DNA from: Bog-473 sp963766995
GTDB lineage: Bacteria > Actinomycetota > Acidimicrobiia > Acidimicrobiales > RAAP-2
Direction: 5' to 3'
DNA length: 64,000 bases
NCBI GenBank assembly: GCA_963766995.1
Contig: CAVYCE010000003.1
Location: 558,001-622,000 of the forward strand
Below the pieces are notes generated by a model. It was given only the letters and a program-made list of their open reading frames with translations. It was not told the DNA's origin and did no database searches. Positions 32,758 through 42,654 of this stretch are shown here, one piece after another (the stretch's first letter is position 1; every line of letters starts with the position of its first letter). A program made the position numbers and the translations under genes.

Positions 32758-35055
32758 ATGGCGCTCCTACGCAAGGCTGCTGTTCTGTGCTTTCCTTCGC
32801 TGGTACTGGCCACCGTGGTGGCTGGTCCTGTCGGAGCGTCTCCCGGTGGTGCTCCCCTCCCCCTGGCAAAGGTGACTGCGCTTTCCTTGCCGTCGGTCAT
32901 GCCCGGTTTGGCCCGACTCGGAAAAGTGGTGGCTTCAGTCACGTCGATCACACCAATCGACTTCTCCGTCCTGGTCAAGGGTCCTCATGATGCCGAGTTG
33001 CCAGCACTGGCCAGCGCGGTCAGTGATCCCACCAGCTCGCTCTTCCGGCATTTTCTGTCCCGGTCTCAGATCGTCAGCGAATACGACCCACCGACTGCAT
33101 CGACTGACGCTGTGGTGGCTGGCCTCAAGGCGCTGGGCATCAACGTCATCCGCACGAGCTCGGACGGCAGGCTGGTCGACGCACAAGCGACTGCCGGATT
33201 ACTCAGCACAGTGCTGGGCCTCCGCTTCGGGTATGTGAAGGCATCTCACTACGCCACAGAGCGTGTCGCTCTCAACCAGCCGCTGTTCCCAGCGGTACTC
33301 CGCCCACTGATCTCTGACGTCATCGGCCTTAGTGCGACGCCAGTCGATGATTTTGCTACGCCGCCGCCGGTCGTCATCACTAATGCTCCGTCTCCGGCCT
33401 ATTTCAACGCACGACCCTGCGCTGACTACTTCAACCAGACGCAATCGAGCGCGCAACCCACCTACAAGGGCAAGGACCTGCCGGTCACCATCTGTGGCTA
33501 CACCCCGACGCAAATACGAGACGCCTACCGCGTGCCAGAAACGAACCTCACCGGCCAAGGCGTACGCATCGGCATTGTGGACGACTACAGCTCTCCCACC
33601 ATGTTGTCCGATGTCAACAACTATTCAGCCCTCAATGGACTTCCCCCCCTGCCGAGCAGTCACTACGTCGATCACAGCGACTTCCTGGCCCAACATGTGC
33701 CCGAGATCGAGATCAACACCCCACCAAGCGTCTTGGGCACCCTTCCCGGCGAGAGTCCACAGGAGTGGTCCGAAGAGCAGTCCCTTGACGTCGAGATGGA
33801 GCACACCATGGCTCCCGATGCCACTATTGAGTACTACGGCGGCGACCAAGGCCTGGGCATTCAGCCCCTCGAAGCCGAGTTCTCCATTGCCATCGCCGAG
33901 GATCAGGCCCAATTCATTTCCGACAGCTGGGGCATCGAAGAAACCGATGAACTCGTGACCCCGGCCGACTTCGTATGGATGAGCCTCGAACTGGACTTGG
34001 GCGCCCTTGAAGGGATCGGGGCGTCGTTTTCTACCGGTGACGACGGCGACAACATTGAGGCCAACGATGTGAAGACAGCCGATTTCCCGGCCTCCAATGA
34101 CATGGGCACCGCCGTCGGTGGGACCACCTTGGTCATCGGCCCGAACAACGGTTACTACGGCGAGACCTACTGGGGCACCCGGGAAGAACCCGAGACCAAG
34201 GCGGGGACCGGATGGGATCCAACATCGAAGTCGGAGGGTACCGGCCCAGCAACGGGGCCCGGCACGTTGGCCGGCGCCGGCGGAGGTGGTGTGTCCGATG
34301 AGTACGCAGAGCCATCCTGGCAAAAGCCGGTCGTGCCAAAAAACCTGACTACTCAGCACTACACCAGCCCTGACGGCCAGAACACCAACGACGTCACCTC
34401 CCCCGGTCGAGTGGTACCCGACATCAGCCTCGTCGCCGACTCGACCACCGGTGTGCTGGTTGGCCAGACCCAGACCGACATCAACGGAGCGGCTCGCTAC
34501 AGCGAGTTCAGGCTCGGGGGAACGTCGGTGTCCAGCCCTCTGTTCGCCGGCTTGATGGCCTTGGCCATCCAGCACAACGGCGGCAGGGACATCGGCTTCG
34601 TGAGTCCGGCGATGTACAAGGCTTTCGTCACCAGTCCCAACGGCTTCCGCGATCCTTCGTTGGGACGCAACCTGGTGACGGAACGTCCGGACTTTACGAA
34701 CACGCAGAATCCGGCCAGCACGGTCATCTATCACTTGCGTCTGCTCGGGCAACTGAGCTCGCTCCATGATCTCAAGGGTTACGACGACTCAACTGGATTG
34801 GGAACCCCGTGCGCATCGGTGTTCATTGCGGCGATCGTGGCACCGACGGTATCGGCAGGCGCCGCTCCCGGCTGCGGCGAGCCGCTGACGACGACGTCCA
34901 ACGCGGTACGAGGAACGAGTACATCGTCCCCGCAGGGATCGGTACGTGCTGTGAAGTCACCTGACTTGAGTGACGCAGCGAGCAGCGAGGTCGCCACTCA
35001 GATCTACACATGGGTGGCCAACGCCATTCGGCTCGGCCTGGGTTTGCCAGGCTAA
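32758..35055 (+). CDS. S53-family serine-carboxyl peptidase (sedolisin/kumamolisin-like)
   Basis: A 765-residue exported pre-pro-protease. A signal peptide ends near residue 28. The pro-domain (about 60-200) contains RHFLSRSQIVSEY. The catalytic domain has Glu340 and Asp344 (EQSLD), Asp389 in ISDSWG and Ser590 in GGTSVSSP. The C-terminal calcium-site motif is KGYDDSTGLGTP. Such enzymes digest protein at acidic pH. A Ser/Thr-rich tail of about 70 residues follows. ATG 32758 is preferred over GTG 32755. Confidence 0.93.
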   Translation: MALLRKAAVLCFPSLVLATVVAGPVGASPGGAPLPLAKVTALSLPSVMPGLARLGKVVASVTSITPIDFSVLVKGPHDAELPALASAVSDPTSSLFRHFLSRSQIVSEYDPPTASTDAVVAGLKALGINVIRTSSDGRLVDAQATAGLLSTVLGLRFGYVKASHYATERVALNQPLFPAVLRPLISDVIGLSATPVDDFATPPPVVITNAPSPAYFNARPCADYFNQTQSSAQPTYKGKDLPVTICGYTPTQIRDAYRVPETNLTGQGVRIGIVDDYSSPTMLSDVNNYSALNGLPPLPSSHYVDHSDFLAQHVPEIEINTPPSVLGTLPGESPQEWSEEQSLDVEMEHTMAPDATIEYYGGDQGLGIQPLEAEFSIAIAEDQAQFISDSWGIEETDELVTPADFVWMSLELDLGALEGIGASFSTGDDGDNIEANDVKTADFPASNDMGTAVGGTTLVIGPNNGYYGETYWGTREEPETKAGTGWDPTSKSEGTGPATGPGTLAGAGGGGVSDEYAEPSWQKPVVPKNLTTQHYTSPDGQNTNDVTSPGRVVPDISLVADSTTGVLVGQTQTDINGAARYSEFRLGGTSVSSPLFAGLMALAIQHNGGRDIGFVSPAMYKAFVTSPNGFRDPSLGRNLVTERPDFTNTQNPASTVIYHLRLLGQLSSLHDLKGYDDSTGLGTPCASVFIAAIVAPTVSAGAAPGCGEPLTTTSNAVRGTSTSSPQGSVRAVKSPDLSDAASSEVATQIYTWVANAIRLGLGLPG

Positions 35056-35070
35056 GCCCATCGTCAGGTT

Positions 35071-35940
35071 TCAGGTGGAGCGCTTCGGTTCAGCGCCTTT
35101 GACGCTGGTCCGGAACATCTCGCGTCGGACGCCCGAATAGTCGTTCAACGCATTGTGCATGGTGCATCGGTTGTCCCAGATAGCCAGGGTGTGTACGGCC
35201 CATCGAAGACGGCAGGTGAAGTTCTCGTTGATGCTGTGGCGATTGAGGTAATCAAGAAGCGACTGCGACTCGAACGGCGTCCAGCCTTCGAACCGTGTCG
35301 TATAGACCGGATTGACATAGAGGGCTGATCGTCCGGTCACCGGGTGGGAGATCACCGCCGGGTGCACATGTTCTCGATACGCCTCGGCCGATGGCGCAAT
35401 GTCCATGGACGTCAGATCCTTCACCTTGTCCAAGAGTCCCCCGGTGCCATACGCCATGCCGGCAGAGTGCACGGCATTCAGCCCCGCCAACGTTGACTTG
35501 AGACCGCTGGAGAGGGTCTCGTAGGCCAGATACTGGTTGGACCAGATCGTGTCGCCACCATGGTCGGGCACGTCCCAGGCATGCAACAGCGTGTATGACG
35601 GTGGTGCCGGCAGGTAACTCAGATCGGAATGCCAGGCGTTAGCGAAGTTCAGTGCGTCGTCGCTCTCCTTGACGACGCGGATGACATACGGTCGATCCTC
35701 CAAGGGATTGACGAACGGTGTGGCGTCGCGCCCACCGAGCAAGTCGGTGATCCGCTCCAGGTCATCGAGCGAGATCTGCTGTTCCGGCAGGAACACCACC
35801 AGGTAATCGGCCAGCGCTTGTCCCAATCCCGCCAATTGCTCGCTGTTCACGACGTTGGAGAGGTCGATGCCGGTCACGGTGGCGCCAAGGACTCCAGCGA
35901 CGGGTTCCACCACGAGTTTGCTGTTACCGATCGAGGTCAT
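35071..35940 (-). CDS. TauD/TfdA-family dioxygenase
   Basis: A 289-residue Fe(II)/2-oxoglutarate dioxygenase of the taurine/2,4-D dioxygenase type. The facial triad is HxD in AWHSDLSYLP and the distal His in RCTMHNALNDY, with the 2-oxoglutarate Arg in RREMFRTSV. ATG 35940 follows GGGGGA at a 5-base spacing, so the longer TTG frame at 35952 is not used. It oxidises a sulfonate, phenoxyacid or similar substrate. It is convergent with the S53 gene and divergent from the GH92 gene. Confidence 0.9.
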   Translation of the reverse strand: MTSIGNSKLVVEPVAGVLGATVTGIDLSNVVNSEQLAGLGQALADYLVVFLPEQQISLDDLERITDLLGGRDATPFVNPLEDRPYVIRVVKESDDALNFANAWHSDLSYLPAPPSYTLLHAWDVPDHGGDTIWSNQYLAYETLSSGLKSTLAGLNAVHSAGMAYGTGGLLDKVKDLTSMDIAPSAEAYREHVHPAVISHPVTGRSALYVNPVYTTRFEGWTPFESQSLLDYLNRHSINENFTCRLRWAVHTLAIWDNRCTMHNALNDYSGVRREMFRTSVKGAEPKRST

Positions 35941-36112
35941 CAGTTCCCCCAAACGAACGATGACAGCCGATCAGATATCTGCATCACACAGCGACCGGCA
36001 ACGAACATTTTCACGGCTTCAACCCCCCGAGGTCGACAGCGATCCATCAGGGGTCAATCGTAGACCGGGCGGCGGATTTTGCTACGTTCGAACTGGTGGG
36101 ACGGTGCCGTCA

Positions 36113-38842
36113 ATGAAACCCACGATACGGACTGGCTTGGCCACGTCCTTCCTGTCGATCGTCGCATTGATGCCGGGTGTGACCACTGCCGGTGCCGCAA
36201 CGTTGCCGGTCCGGGTAGCGGCCGTACCCTCAACGGTGCGAGAACCCAGCAGCCTGGTCGATCCCATTGACGGGACGGGCACGGGGTCCGTGAACCCGGG
36301 CACCGTCGGCGAATTCCCCGGTGCCGATGTGCCGTTCGGGATGATGCAGTGGAGTCCTGACACGACGCCCAATGCAGCGCAATCGGGTGGGCTGTACTCC
36401 TATGCCGATTCGCAGATCACCGGATTCAGCCTCACCCACTTGAGTGGCACCGGGTGCGCCGCTTACGGCGACATGCCCATCCTTCCCACCTTGGGCTCGG
36501 TAGGGACCTCGCCCGAGAGCACCTCCGATTCATTTGCTCACAATGTGGAGCATGCATCTCCCGGACAATATGAGGTCCGCCTCAATCACTCCACTATCTC
36601 GGCTGCCCTGAGCGTCACCACTCGAACTGGCATTTCGAAGTTCACCTTTCCTCGGTCTAACGACGCCAATCTGCTTTTCAAGGTCTCTGGCAGTTCGAAT
36701 CCCGTTTCGGCGGCGCGAGTGCAGATCTCCGGTAAGCACACGGTTAGCGGCCAGGTGACCAGCGGACAGTTCTGCGGTACCGGGACCAACTACACCCTGT
36801 ATTTCGAAGCCGAGTTCAATCGTTCGATCTCTGCCGACGGCACCTGGAACAGCGCGGGAGTAGCGCCCCAGCAGTCCGATTGCCGAGGTCCGACCTGTGG
36901 CGCCTATGTGTCGTTCAACACCCAGAGCAACCCCACCGTCCTCATGAAGGTGGGCATCTCCTTCGTCAGCGTCCGCGATGCCGCCGCCAACCTTCACTCT
37001 GAAGACCCGGAATGGTCGCTGCAGCGAGTGGAATCGGCAGCCACCAATCAATGGAATCAGCTCCTGGGCCGGGTGGCCATCGGTGGAGGCACCCGAGCTG
37101 AGCAGCGGACCTTCTACACGGCGCTCTATCACTCGCTCCTTCACCCCAATGTCGTAAGCGACGACAACGGGCGGTACATCGGTGATGACGAAAGGTTGCA
37201 TCAGTCCCGCTCTCGACCGCAATACGCCAACTTCTCGGAGTGGGACATCTACCGAAGTGAGATCGAGCTTGAATCGCTCGTCGCTCCGCAGCAAGTGAGC
37301 GACATGGTGCAATCGTTGGTCAACGACGCGACGCAGGGTGGTTGGTTGCCCAAGTGGGCCATTGTCGATGGCGATGCATCGCAGATGAACGGCGATTCGG
37401 CCGACCCCATCATTGCCGCGGCCTACGCCTTCGGTAGCAGGGATTTCAATGTGGCGGCCGCCCTGAAGGCGATGGTCAAAGGGGCGACGCGGGATGAATC
37501 GGGCCATGGGCTGGAAATTGAACGTCAATATCTGAGTCAGTACCTGTCACAGCACTACGTCAATGCCGGATCATTGGATCTCACGTCCATCAACTACTCA
37601 ATTGGCGGCTCCGTTACCCTCGAGTACGCCATAGACGACTTCGCCATCGCACAGATGGCACTGGCTCAGGGAGAACATTCCCTCTACGAGACCATGATGT
37701 CGCGAGCGCACAACTGGGAGTACCTCTTCAATCCGTCCACCGCCTATGTCCAAGCTCGCAATCCCGACGGCAGTTTCCCCCCCGGACCGGCCTTCCAGTT
37801 CTCTCAACTCGAGGCCGGTGGCCAGAACGGCTTCGAGGAAGGGAACGCTGTCCAATACACCTGGTCCGTCCCGCAGGACCTGGGCGCCCTGGGCACTCTC
37901 ATGGGTGGCGACCAGCAGGCGGTAAAGGAACTGAACTCGTTCTTCACACACCTCAATGTCAGTCGGTACTTTCCCTATGACTGGGCCGGCAACGAACCCA
38001 GTCTGTGGACGCCGTGGGAGTACGACTTCTTTGGAGATCCGTCAGGAACTCAAAAGACGGTGCGGGACATTGTGAACACCCTTTACGCCGACGCACCCGT
38101 CAATGAGCCCGGGAACGACGACCTCGGCGCCATCTCGTCCTGGTATGTGTGGGCCGCCATGGGGATGTATCCGGTGACGCCGGGGTCGGCTGATCTCGAG
38201 TTGGGCAGTCCTTTGTTCCCCATCATCAAGCTGATCCTGCCCGATGGACATCATCTGATCCTCAAATCTCCGGCGGCCAACGCGGCGACGCCGTACATCA
38301 ACTCGATCCGGGCTCAAGGAGTCACTCCGCCCACGGTCGCCCCGGCGTGTGGTTCATCGTCTGGTCGAGCCGAGACGAGCAGCGGCGAGTGGAACATCCC
38401 TTGGCTGCCATCCACCATCCTGAAAACCGGTGGAACCCTGACATTCACACTGTCCAAGCACCCGTCGAAATGGGGCTCGAATCCCGTCGGGAGCCCGCCC
38501 TCTTACAACACCGGCGTACTTCCGGCCGTCGGCTACTCGTTTCCAAGTGGCGCCACCTCGGTCGCGGTTGGACAGACCGCCTCTCTGGCGCTGGGTGTTC
38601 GACAGGCCGCCGCCGGCTCGACCTCGGTCCACTGGTCGGTGGCCGATGATGAGGGTCTCTCCGTCGCCCCGACCAGTGGAACCTTCACCCTTGGCCGCTC
38701 CACATGTGCCGTAGGTGACGCATCACAGACGCTGCATGTCGTCCCCACTACATCGGGCGCTCACGTGCTCCACATCGATCTCACCTCGGCCAGCGGTCAG
38801 TCCCTACCGGCCGTCACCGTCGACATCAGTTCGACCCAATAA
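36113..38842 (+). CDS. GH92-family alpha-mannosidase-like protein
   Basis: A 909-residue exported glycoside hydrolase. A signal peptide ends near TTAGAA. The hallmark SSLVDPIDGTGTGSVNPG and GADVPFGMMQWSPDT, then FSLTHLSGTGC, GWLPKW, NEPGNDD and WYVWAAMGMYP, are typical of GH92 (Ca-dependent alpha-mannosidases). A C-terminal beta-sandwich of about 110 residues (SVHWSVADDEG onward) follows. It probably trims mannosyl glycans outside the cell. The frame is open 86 codons upstream, but ATG 36113 precedes the signal peptide. Confidence 0.92.
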   Translation: MKPTIRTGLATSFLSIVALMPGVTTAGAATLPVRVAAVPSTVREPSSLVDPIDGTGTGSVNPGTVGEFPGADVPFGMMQWSPDTTPNAAQSGGLYSYADSQITGFSLTHLSGTGCAAYGDMPILPTLGSVGTSPESTSDSFAHNVEHASPGQYEVRLNHSTISAALSVTTRTGISKFTFPRSNDANLLFKVSGSSNPVSAARVQISGKHTVSGQVTSGQFCGTGTNYTLYFEAEFNRSISADGTWNSAGVAPQQSDCRGPTCGAYVSFNTQSNPTVLMKVGISFVSVRDAAANLHSEDPEWSLQRVESAATNQWNQLLGRVAIGGGTRAEQRTFYTALYHSLLHPNVVSDDNGRYIGDDERLHQSRSRPQYANFSEWDIYRSEIELESLVAPQQVSDMVQSLVNDATQGGWLPKWAIVDGDASQMNGDSADPIIAAAYAFGSRDFNVAAALKAMVKGATRDESGHGLEIERQYLSQYLSQHYVNAGSLDLTSINYSIGGSVTLEYAIDDFAIAQMALAQGEHSLYETMMSRAHNWEYLFNPSTAYVQARNPDGSFPPGPAFQFSQLEAGGQNGFEEGNAVQYTWSVPQDLGALGTLMGGDQQAVKELNSFFTHLNVSRYFPYDWAGNEPSLWTPWEYDFFGDPSGTQKTVRDIVNTLYADAPVNEPGNDDLGAISSWYVWAAMGMYPVTPGSADLELGSPLFPIIKLILPDGHHLILKSPAANAATPYINSIRAQGVTPPTVAPACGSSSGRAETSSGEWNIPWLPSTILKTGGTLTFTLSKHPSKWGSNPVGSPPSYNTGVLPAVGYSFPSGATSVAVGQTASLALGVRQAAAGSTSVHWSVADDEGLSVAPTSGTFTLGRSTCAVGDASQTLHVVPTTSGAHVLHIDLTSASGQSLPAVTVDISSTQ

Positions 38843-38851
38843 GGCGACCGG

Positions 38852-40453
38852 CTAAAGCAAGCCGCTGGGACGAGGGCGGGGTGGTCCAGGCTCTTGCGTT
38901 GGCATGCGCTGCACTTGGGGCATGAGGGGTGCCGGCAGGTGCATCTGCTCCCAGTAGGCCACCCACGCCAACAATGAGGTATTTGGCAATTCCGGCACCG
39001 TGAGGTCGGCTGTGGCCGCGAAGTTAAGGAGGCTGGTGAGGTCACCCACGGTGTTCCGGCGCCATTGGCTGACGTAGGGCACCTCCACTCCGAATTTCTT
39101 CTCCAAGAAGAAGAGCACCGATGTGTGGTCGTGCACCACGCTTGAGCACAGGCCGCCCCGACTGAAGGGCGAAATCATCATCATGGGCACTCGGAAACCC
39201 AGACCGACTGGTCCTGGAATCCCGAAGGAGCTCTCCGGGTTTTCAATGTCCCCGGACAAGCTCAAGAATTCACCCGGTGTGCCCAGCGGCGGCGTTGGCG
39301 GCACCACGTGGTCGAAAAACCCATCGTTCTCATCGAAGTTCAGGATCAACACGGTCTTGGCCCAGACCTTGGGGTCGGCCATGAGCGCGTCGAGGACCTG
39401 CGCCGTGAAGTTGGCGCCGTTACTGGGCGCAGCTTCGGGGTGCTCAGAGTTGAGGTAACTCCCGACGATCCACGACACCTGGGGCAGATTGCCGGACACG
39501 ACATCCTGACGGAGCTTCTCGGCCAGGGCCGGACCATAGGGTTGGCCCTTCGGAGTGGGGATGAACGAGTTACCCCGGCGATAGAGATCGGTCTTCGTGT
39601 CGTTGAATCCCTTGAAGAAGGGGAGCATGTTGTCGGTGAAGTTGTCCACCTCTTGATAGAGGTACCAGTCAATGCCTGCTCGCTGCAGTCGCTCTGGATA
39701 GCTCTCCCAATGCAGCTGACCGTTGAACTGTGAGTTGTCGATGCACGGTCCCCCGCCCAAGGTGCCATCCGGGTCGATGGTTCCGGACATGTGCATGATG
39801 CGGTTTGGGTTGGTTGGACCGAAAACCGAACAGTGGTACGCATCACAGATGGTGAATGCATCAGCCAGGGCGTAGTGATATGGAATGTCGGCTCGCGTGA
39901 AGTACCCCATGGTGAGCGGCCCGTAGTTGGTCACCGGAATCGAATCCGGCAGTCGATCGAGGACGTCATCCGCCAGACGATGCGACGTGACGAATCCATC
40001 CATCAACCCTTGGTTCCAGCTCATGTGCTGCACCGACCAGGCGTGGCTGAGATCCTCGGCGTTCTGCGCACTTGTCGTCTTCGAATCGAGATGCCACGGC
40101 AGGACGTAGGGCAGGTCCGACGAATTCTGCAGGAGGTCAACGTCGGGCTGTTGGAAGACTGACAGCCCATCAGATCGGCTCATGGCCCGAGGATCAGAGA
40201 ATCCCCGCACGCCGGAAAGAGTGCCGAAATAGTGGTCGAACGAGCGGTTCTCCTGCATCAAAATGACCACGTGCTCTATATCGGAGAGGGAACTAGCACC
40301 ACTGGTGGCCGCTCCGGCCAAGCCCGATGTGCTCGACGCTGCACTCCCCGCCACCATCGCTGCCGTCCCCAGCACGGCTCCAGCCGTCAATAGCTCCCGG
40401 CGCGAAATCAACCGATCCGTTCGACGACCTCCGTGTTCGGGCCTATCGGGCAT
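38852..40453 (-). CDS. Tat-exported phospholipase C-like phosphoesterase
   Basis: A 533-residue phosphoesterase of the PlcC/acid-phosphatase family. The N-terminus carries a twin-arginine signal, SRRELL then a hydrophobic stretch, so it is folded before export. The catalytic start is VVILMQENRSFDHYFGTLSG, and later metal-site residues include FDENDGFFDHVVPP and VVHDHTS. It would cleave phospholipid or other phosphodiesters outside. ATG 40453 follows AGGAGC. Tail-to-tail with the GH92 gene, 9 bp apart. Confidence 0.93.
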   Translation of the reverse strand: MPDRPEHGGRRTDRLISRRELLTAGAVLGTAAMVAGSAASSTSGLAGAATSGASSLSDIEHVVILMQENRSFDHYFGTLSGVRGFSDPRAMSRSDGLSVFQQPDVDLLQNSSDLPYVLPWHLDSKTTSAQNAEDLSHAWSVQHMSWNQGLMDGFVTSHRLADDVLDRLPDSIPVTNYGPLTMGYFTRADIPYHYALADAFTICDAYHCSVFGPTNPNRIMHMSGTIDPDGTLGGGPCIDNSQFNGQLHWESYPERLQRAGIDWYLYQEVDNFTDNMLPFFKGFNDTKTDLYRRGNSFIPTPKGQPYGPALAEKLRQDVVSGNLPQVSWIVGSYLNSEHPEAAPSNGANFTAQVLDALMADPKVWAKTVLILNFDENDGFFDHVVPPTPPLGTPGEFLSLSGDIENPESSFGIPGPVGLGFRVPMMMISPFSRGGLCSSVVHDHTSVLFFLEKKFGVEVPYVSQWRRNTVGDLTSLLNFAATADLTVPELPNTSLLAWVAYWEQMHLPAPLMPQVQRMPTQEPGPPRPRPSGLL

Positions 40454-40768
40454 CGAGCTTGCTCCTATTTGTGCGGGCACCGTTCGGAGCCTGAGCGAAG
40501 GGGTTGGACCTGAATGTAGGGCCGAGTTCTGTCCGTCACGAAATCAGCGGGAGTCTGTTCGCGTGGCGATCACGAAGCCATCACCCTTAGGCTTCCAGTG
40601 CTCGCATTGCCCTTCGGTAGGCCACCATTTGACTGTTTTCCCAGTTCAGGCCCTTCAGCCAACACTTATCTGCTTCATAACTTTTCCTGACCTGGCATAC
40701 AGGTGGGGGGAGTCAAATGACTCCAGCACACGACCCCCTTCGTGGTGACGTTCGACTGAGGAGATGCA
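40454..40768. other. Intergenic region upstream of htrA-like gene
   Basis: This 315-bp gap between divergent genes has no reading frame I support. It contains the perfect inverted repeat at 40709-40724 and a TTTGACT stretch near 40627 that might be a -35 element. A clear -10 box could not be chosen. Confidence 0.5.
40709..40724 (+). promoter_or_regulatory. Perfect inverted repeat upstream of HtrA-like gene
   Basis: GGAGTCA-AA-TGACTCC has 7-bp arms and a 2-bp spacer, 45 bp upstream of the htrA-like ATG. It probably binds a dimeric regulator of this envelope-stress protease, but no cognate regulator gene is adjacent. Confidence 0.45.
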
Positions 40769-42211
40769 ATGACCGACGACGAGTTCGAGCAAGCGAACGA
40801 AACTGGCCCCACCGAAACAGTGTCGGCCACACCACCTACCGACGTCACCGCCGAAATCCCGGCGCCGGTCGTACCGCCGGCTGCGGCGCCGTACGGCTAC
40901 TTCCCACCCCCCATGCCGCCTGCCCCAACCCCGTCGGGCAGCTCCATGTTCGGTGGACCCCCACCTCCCGGGCCAGGGTATCAAGGTGCTCCCCCGGCCG
41001 GCCGGCCCTACTGGAGCTTGCCGGTGGTTCCGCCCACTCCCCCGGCGCGGGGACACGGACTGCGCAATGCCGCGCTGGTGACAGGAGCGGCCATCATCGC
41101 CCTGGGCGCCGGTATCGGTATTGGGCACTCCGCCTGGACCAAGGTCACCTCACCGGCCTCCTCGACCCCGGCGACACACGGCTTCACTCCACAAAATGGA
41201 TCAGGAAGCTCCGGATCGTCGCAGACGGTCGGCCCGAGCGATGTGTCGGCTATCGCCAAGAAGGTGGATCCGGGCTTGGTCGACATTGATACCTCGCTGG
41301 CTTACCAGCAGGAGGAGGCAGCCGGGACTGGCATTGTGCTCACGCCCAATGGCGAAATTCTGACGAACAACCACGTCATTGACGGTGCCACCACTATCAG
41401 TGTCACCGACATTGGGAATGGGAAGACCTACAGCGCCAGCGTCGTGGGTTACGACCGCACGCAGGACATCGCAGTGCTTCAGCTGCACGGGGCTTCTGGG
41501 CTGAAAACGGCCACCATCGGTGACTCATCCAACAATGCAGTGGGCGAGGACGTCGTGGGCATCGGCAATGCCGGCGGAACGGGCGGCACGCCCAGCGCGG
41601 CCGGCGGCACCATCACCGCGTTGGGCCAAGCCATCACCGCCAGCGACGAAGGTGACGGGAGCTCCGAGCAGCTGACCGATTTGATCCAGACCAACGCCGA
41701 CATTCAGGCCGGCGACTCGGGCGGCTCGCTCGTCAACGCATCAGGCAAGGTTGTCGGCATCGACACCGCCGCTTCTGATGGATTCACTTTCGAGTCCGAA
41801 GGCGACAGTGAGGGCAATCAGGGCTACGCCATCCCGATCAATAACGCCATCGCCATCGCCAAGGAGATTGAGGGGGGATCCACTGCATCCGCCGTTCACA
41901 TTGGTGCGACCGGCTTCCTCGGCGTGTTGGTGCAGACGGTGTCGAGGTTCGGCAGCAGCGGCCTCGGGAATTCATCCTCACCGGGGGCAACGGTGGCCGA
42001 AGTGGTCACGAGTTCGCCCGCCCAGGAGGCGGGCCTGGCTCAGGGTGATGTGATCACCTCGGTCAACGGCAAGACCGTGACCACACCGGAGTCCCTGACC
42101 GGTTTCATCGCGCCGTTCCACCCCGGGGACAAGGTCACCATCGGATGGACAGACTCAACCGGGGTGGGTCACACCGCCACGGTCACGCTGACCTCGGGCC
42201 CGCCGCAGTAA
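40769..42211 (+). CDS. HtrA-like membrane-anchored serine protease with PDZ domain
   Basis: A 480-residue protease. Residues 1-95 form a Pro-rich cytoplasmic tail (PPPMPPAPTP), 101-119 a membrane helix. The trypsin-like domain then carries the triad His202 (TNNHVIDG), Asp233 (DRTQDIAVL) and Ser317 (AGDSGGSL). A PDZ domain (ATVAEVVTSSPAQEAGLAQG) ends the protein. It would degrade misfolded envelope proteins. The long Pro tail is as in actinobacterial HtrA/PepD. The inverted repeat at 40709 may regulate it. Confidence 0.93.
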   Translation: MTDDEFEQANETGPTETVSATPPTDVTAEIPAPVVPPAAAPYGYFPPPMPPAPTPSGSSMFGGPPPPGPGYQGAPPAGRPYWSLPVVPPTPPARGHGLRNAALVTGAAIIALGAGIGIGHSAWTKVTSPASSTPATHGFTPQNGSGSSGSSQTVGPSDVSAIAKKVDPGLVDIDTSLAYQQEEAAGTGIVLTPNGEILTNNHVIDGATTISVTDIGNGKTYSASVVGYDRTQDIAVLQLHGASGLKTATIGDSSNNAVGEDVVGIGNAGGTGGTPSAAGGTITALGQAITASDEGDGSSEQLTDLIQTNADIQAGDSGGSLVNASGKVVGIDTAASDGFTFESEGDSEGNQGYAIPINNAIAIAKEIEGGSTASAVHIGATGFLGVLVQTVSRFGSSGLGNSSSPGATVAEVVTSSPAQEAGLAQGDVITSVNGKTVTTPESLTGFIAPFHPGDKVTIGWTDSTGVGHTATVTLTSGPPQ

Positions 42212-42236
42212 TTCACGTCGATCGCTTAGACTGAGC

Positions 42237-42276
42237 GTTGTTGTCTGGCCTGTTTTCCCGCAGGTCAGGCAACAAC
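42237..42276 (+). terminator. Long hairpin after HtrA-like gene
   Basis: The arms 42237-42252 and 42261-42276 pair over 16 bp with two G-U wobbles and an 8-base TTTTCCCG loop. It starts 25 bp past the protease stop and ends 35 bp before the next start. There is no T-run, so it may be an RNA stabiliser or attenuator rather than an intrinsic terminator. Confidence 0.45.
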
Positions 42277-42311
42277 ATCTCCAGGCGCCTCGGAGCGCCA
42301 GCAAGGACGAA

Positions 42312-42602
42312 ATGACGATCGACCACGAACGGCAAGACGTCGAATCACCAATCTCGGACGAAGAGCTGACAGAACTAGCCCTGGCGGCCGATCCGACCGC
42401 CCCACTCAGCGACGACGCCGTCCCATTCCAGGTGCACCTGGCTCAGTTCGCGGGCGCACTTCCTCAGTGGTACATGCCTGTGGCTACGGCCGGAACTGGA
42501 CCGAGATGGCGGACACCGGTGGTGATCACTGTTATCTCGGCCTTCCTATTGATCGAGGCGCTCGGTCTCTGCAACACCTACGGATCATTGGGCTGGGCAT
42601 AG
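42312..42602 (+). CDS. Small membrane protein of unknown function
   Basis: A 96-residue protein. The acidic N-terminal half (SDEELTELALAADPTAPLSDD) is followed by AGALPQWYMP and a single C-terminal hydrophobic helix (about residues 71-88, VVITVISAFLLIEALGL). The ATG follows an AAGGACG site. It is in line with the HtrA-like gene, from which the hairpin at 42237 separates it. No family is recognised. Confidence 0.6.
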   Translation: MTIDHERQDVESPISDEELTELALAADPTAPLSDDAVPFQVHLAQFAGALPQWYMPVATAGTGPRWRTPVVITVISAFLLIEALGLCNTYGSLGWA

Positions 42603-42654
42603 TCCAACCGCTGCGCTTCGGGAAGCAATCAGCCAGGCCCTAAGGGCCACAGTC

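Noticed and set aside
33625..34767. 380-codon minus-strand frame inside the S53 peptidase gene
   Set aside because: Antisense shadow of a gene with a full set of catalytic motifs.
36530..37528. 332-codon minus-strand frame inside the GH92 gene
   Set aside because: Antisense shadow; no ribosome site and no recognisable domain.
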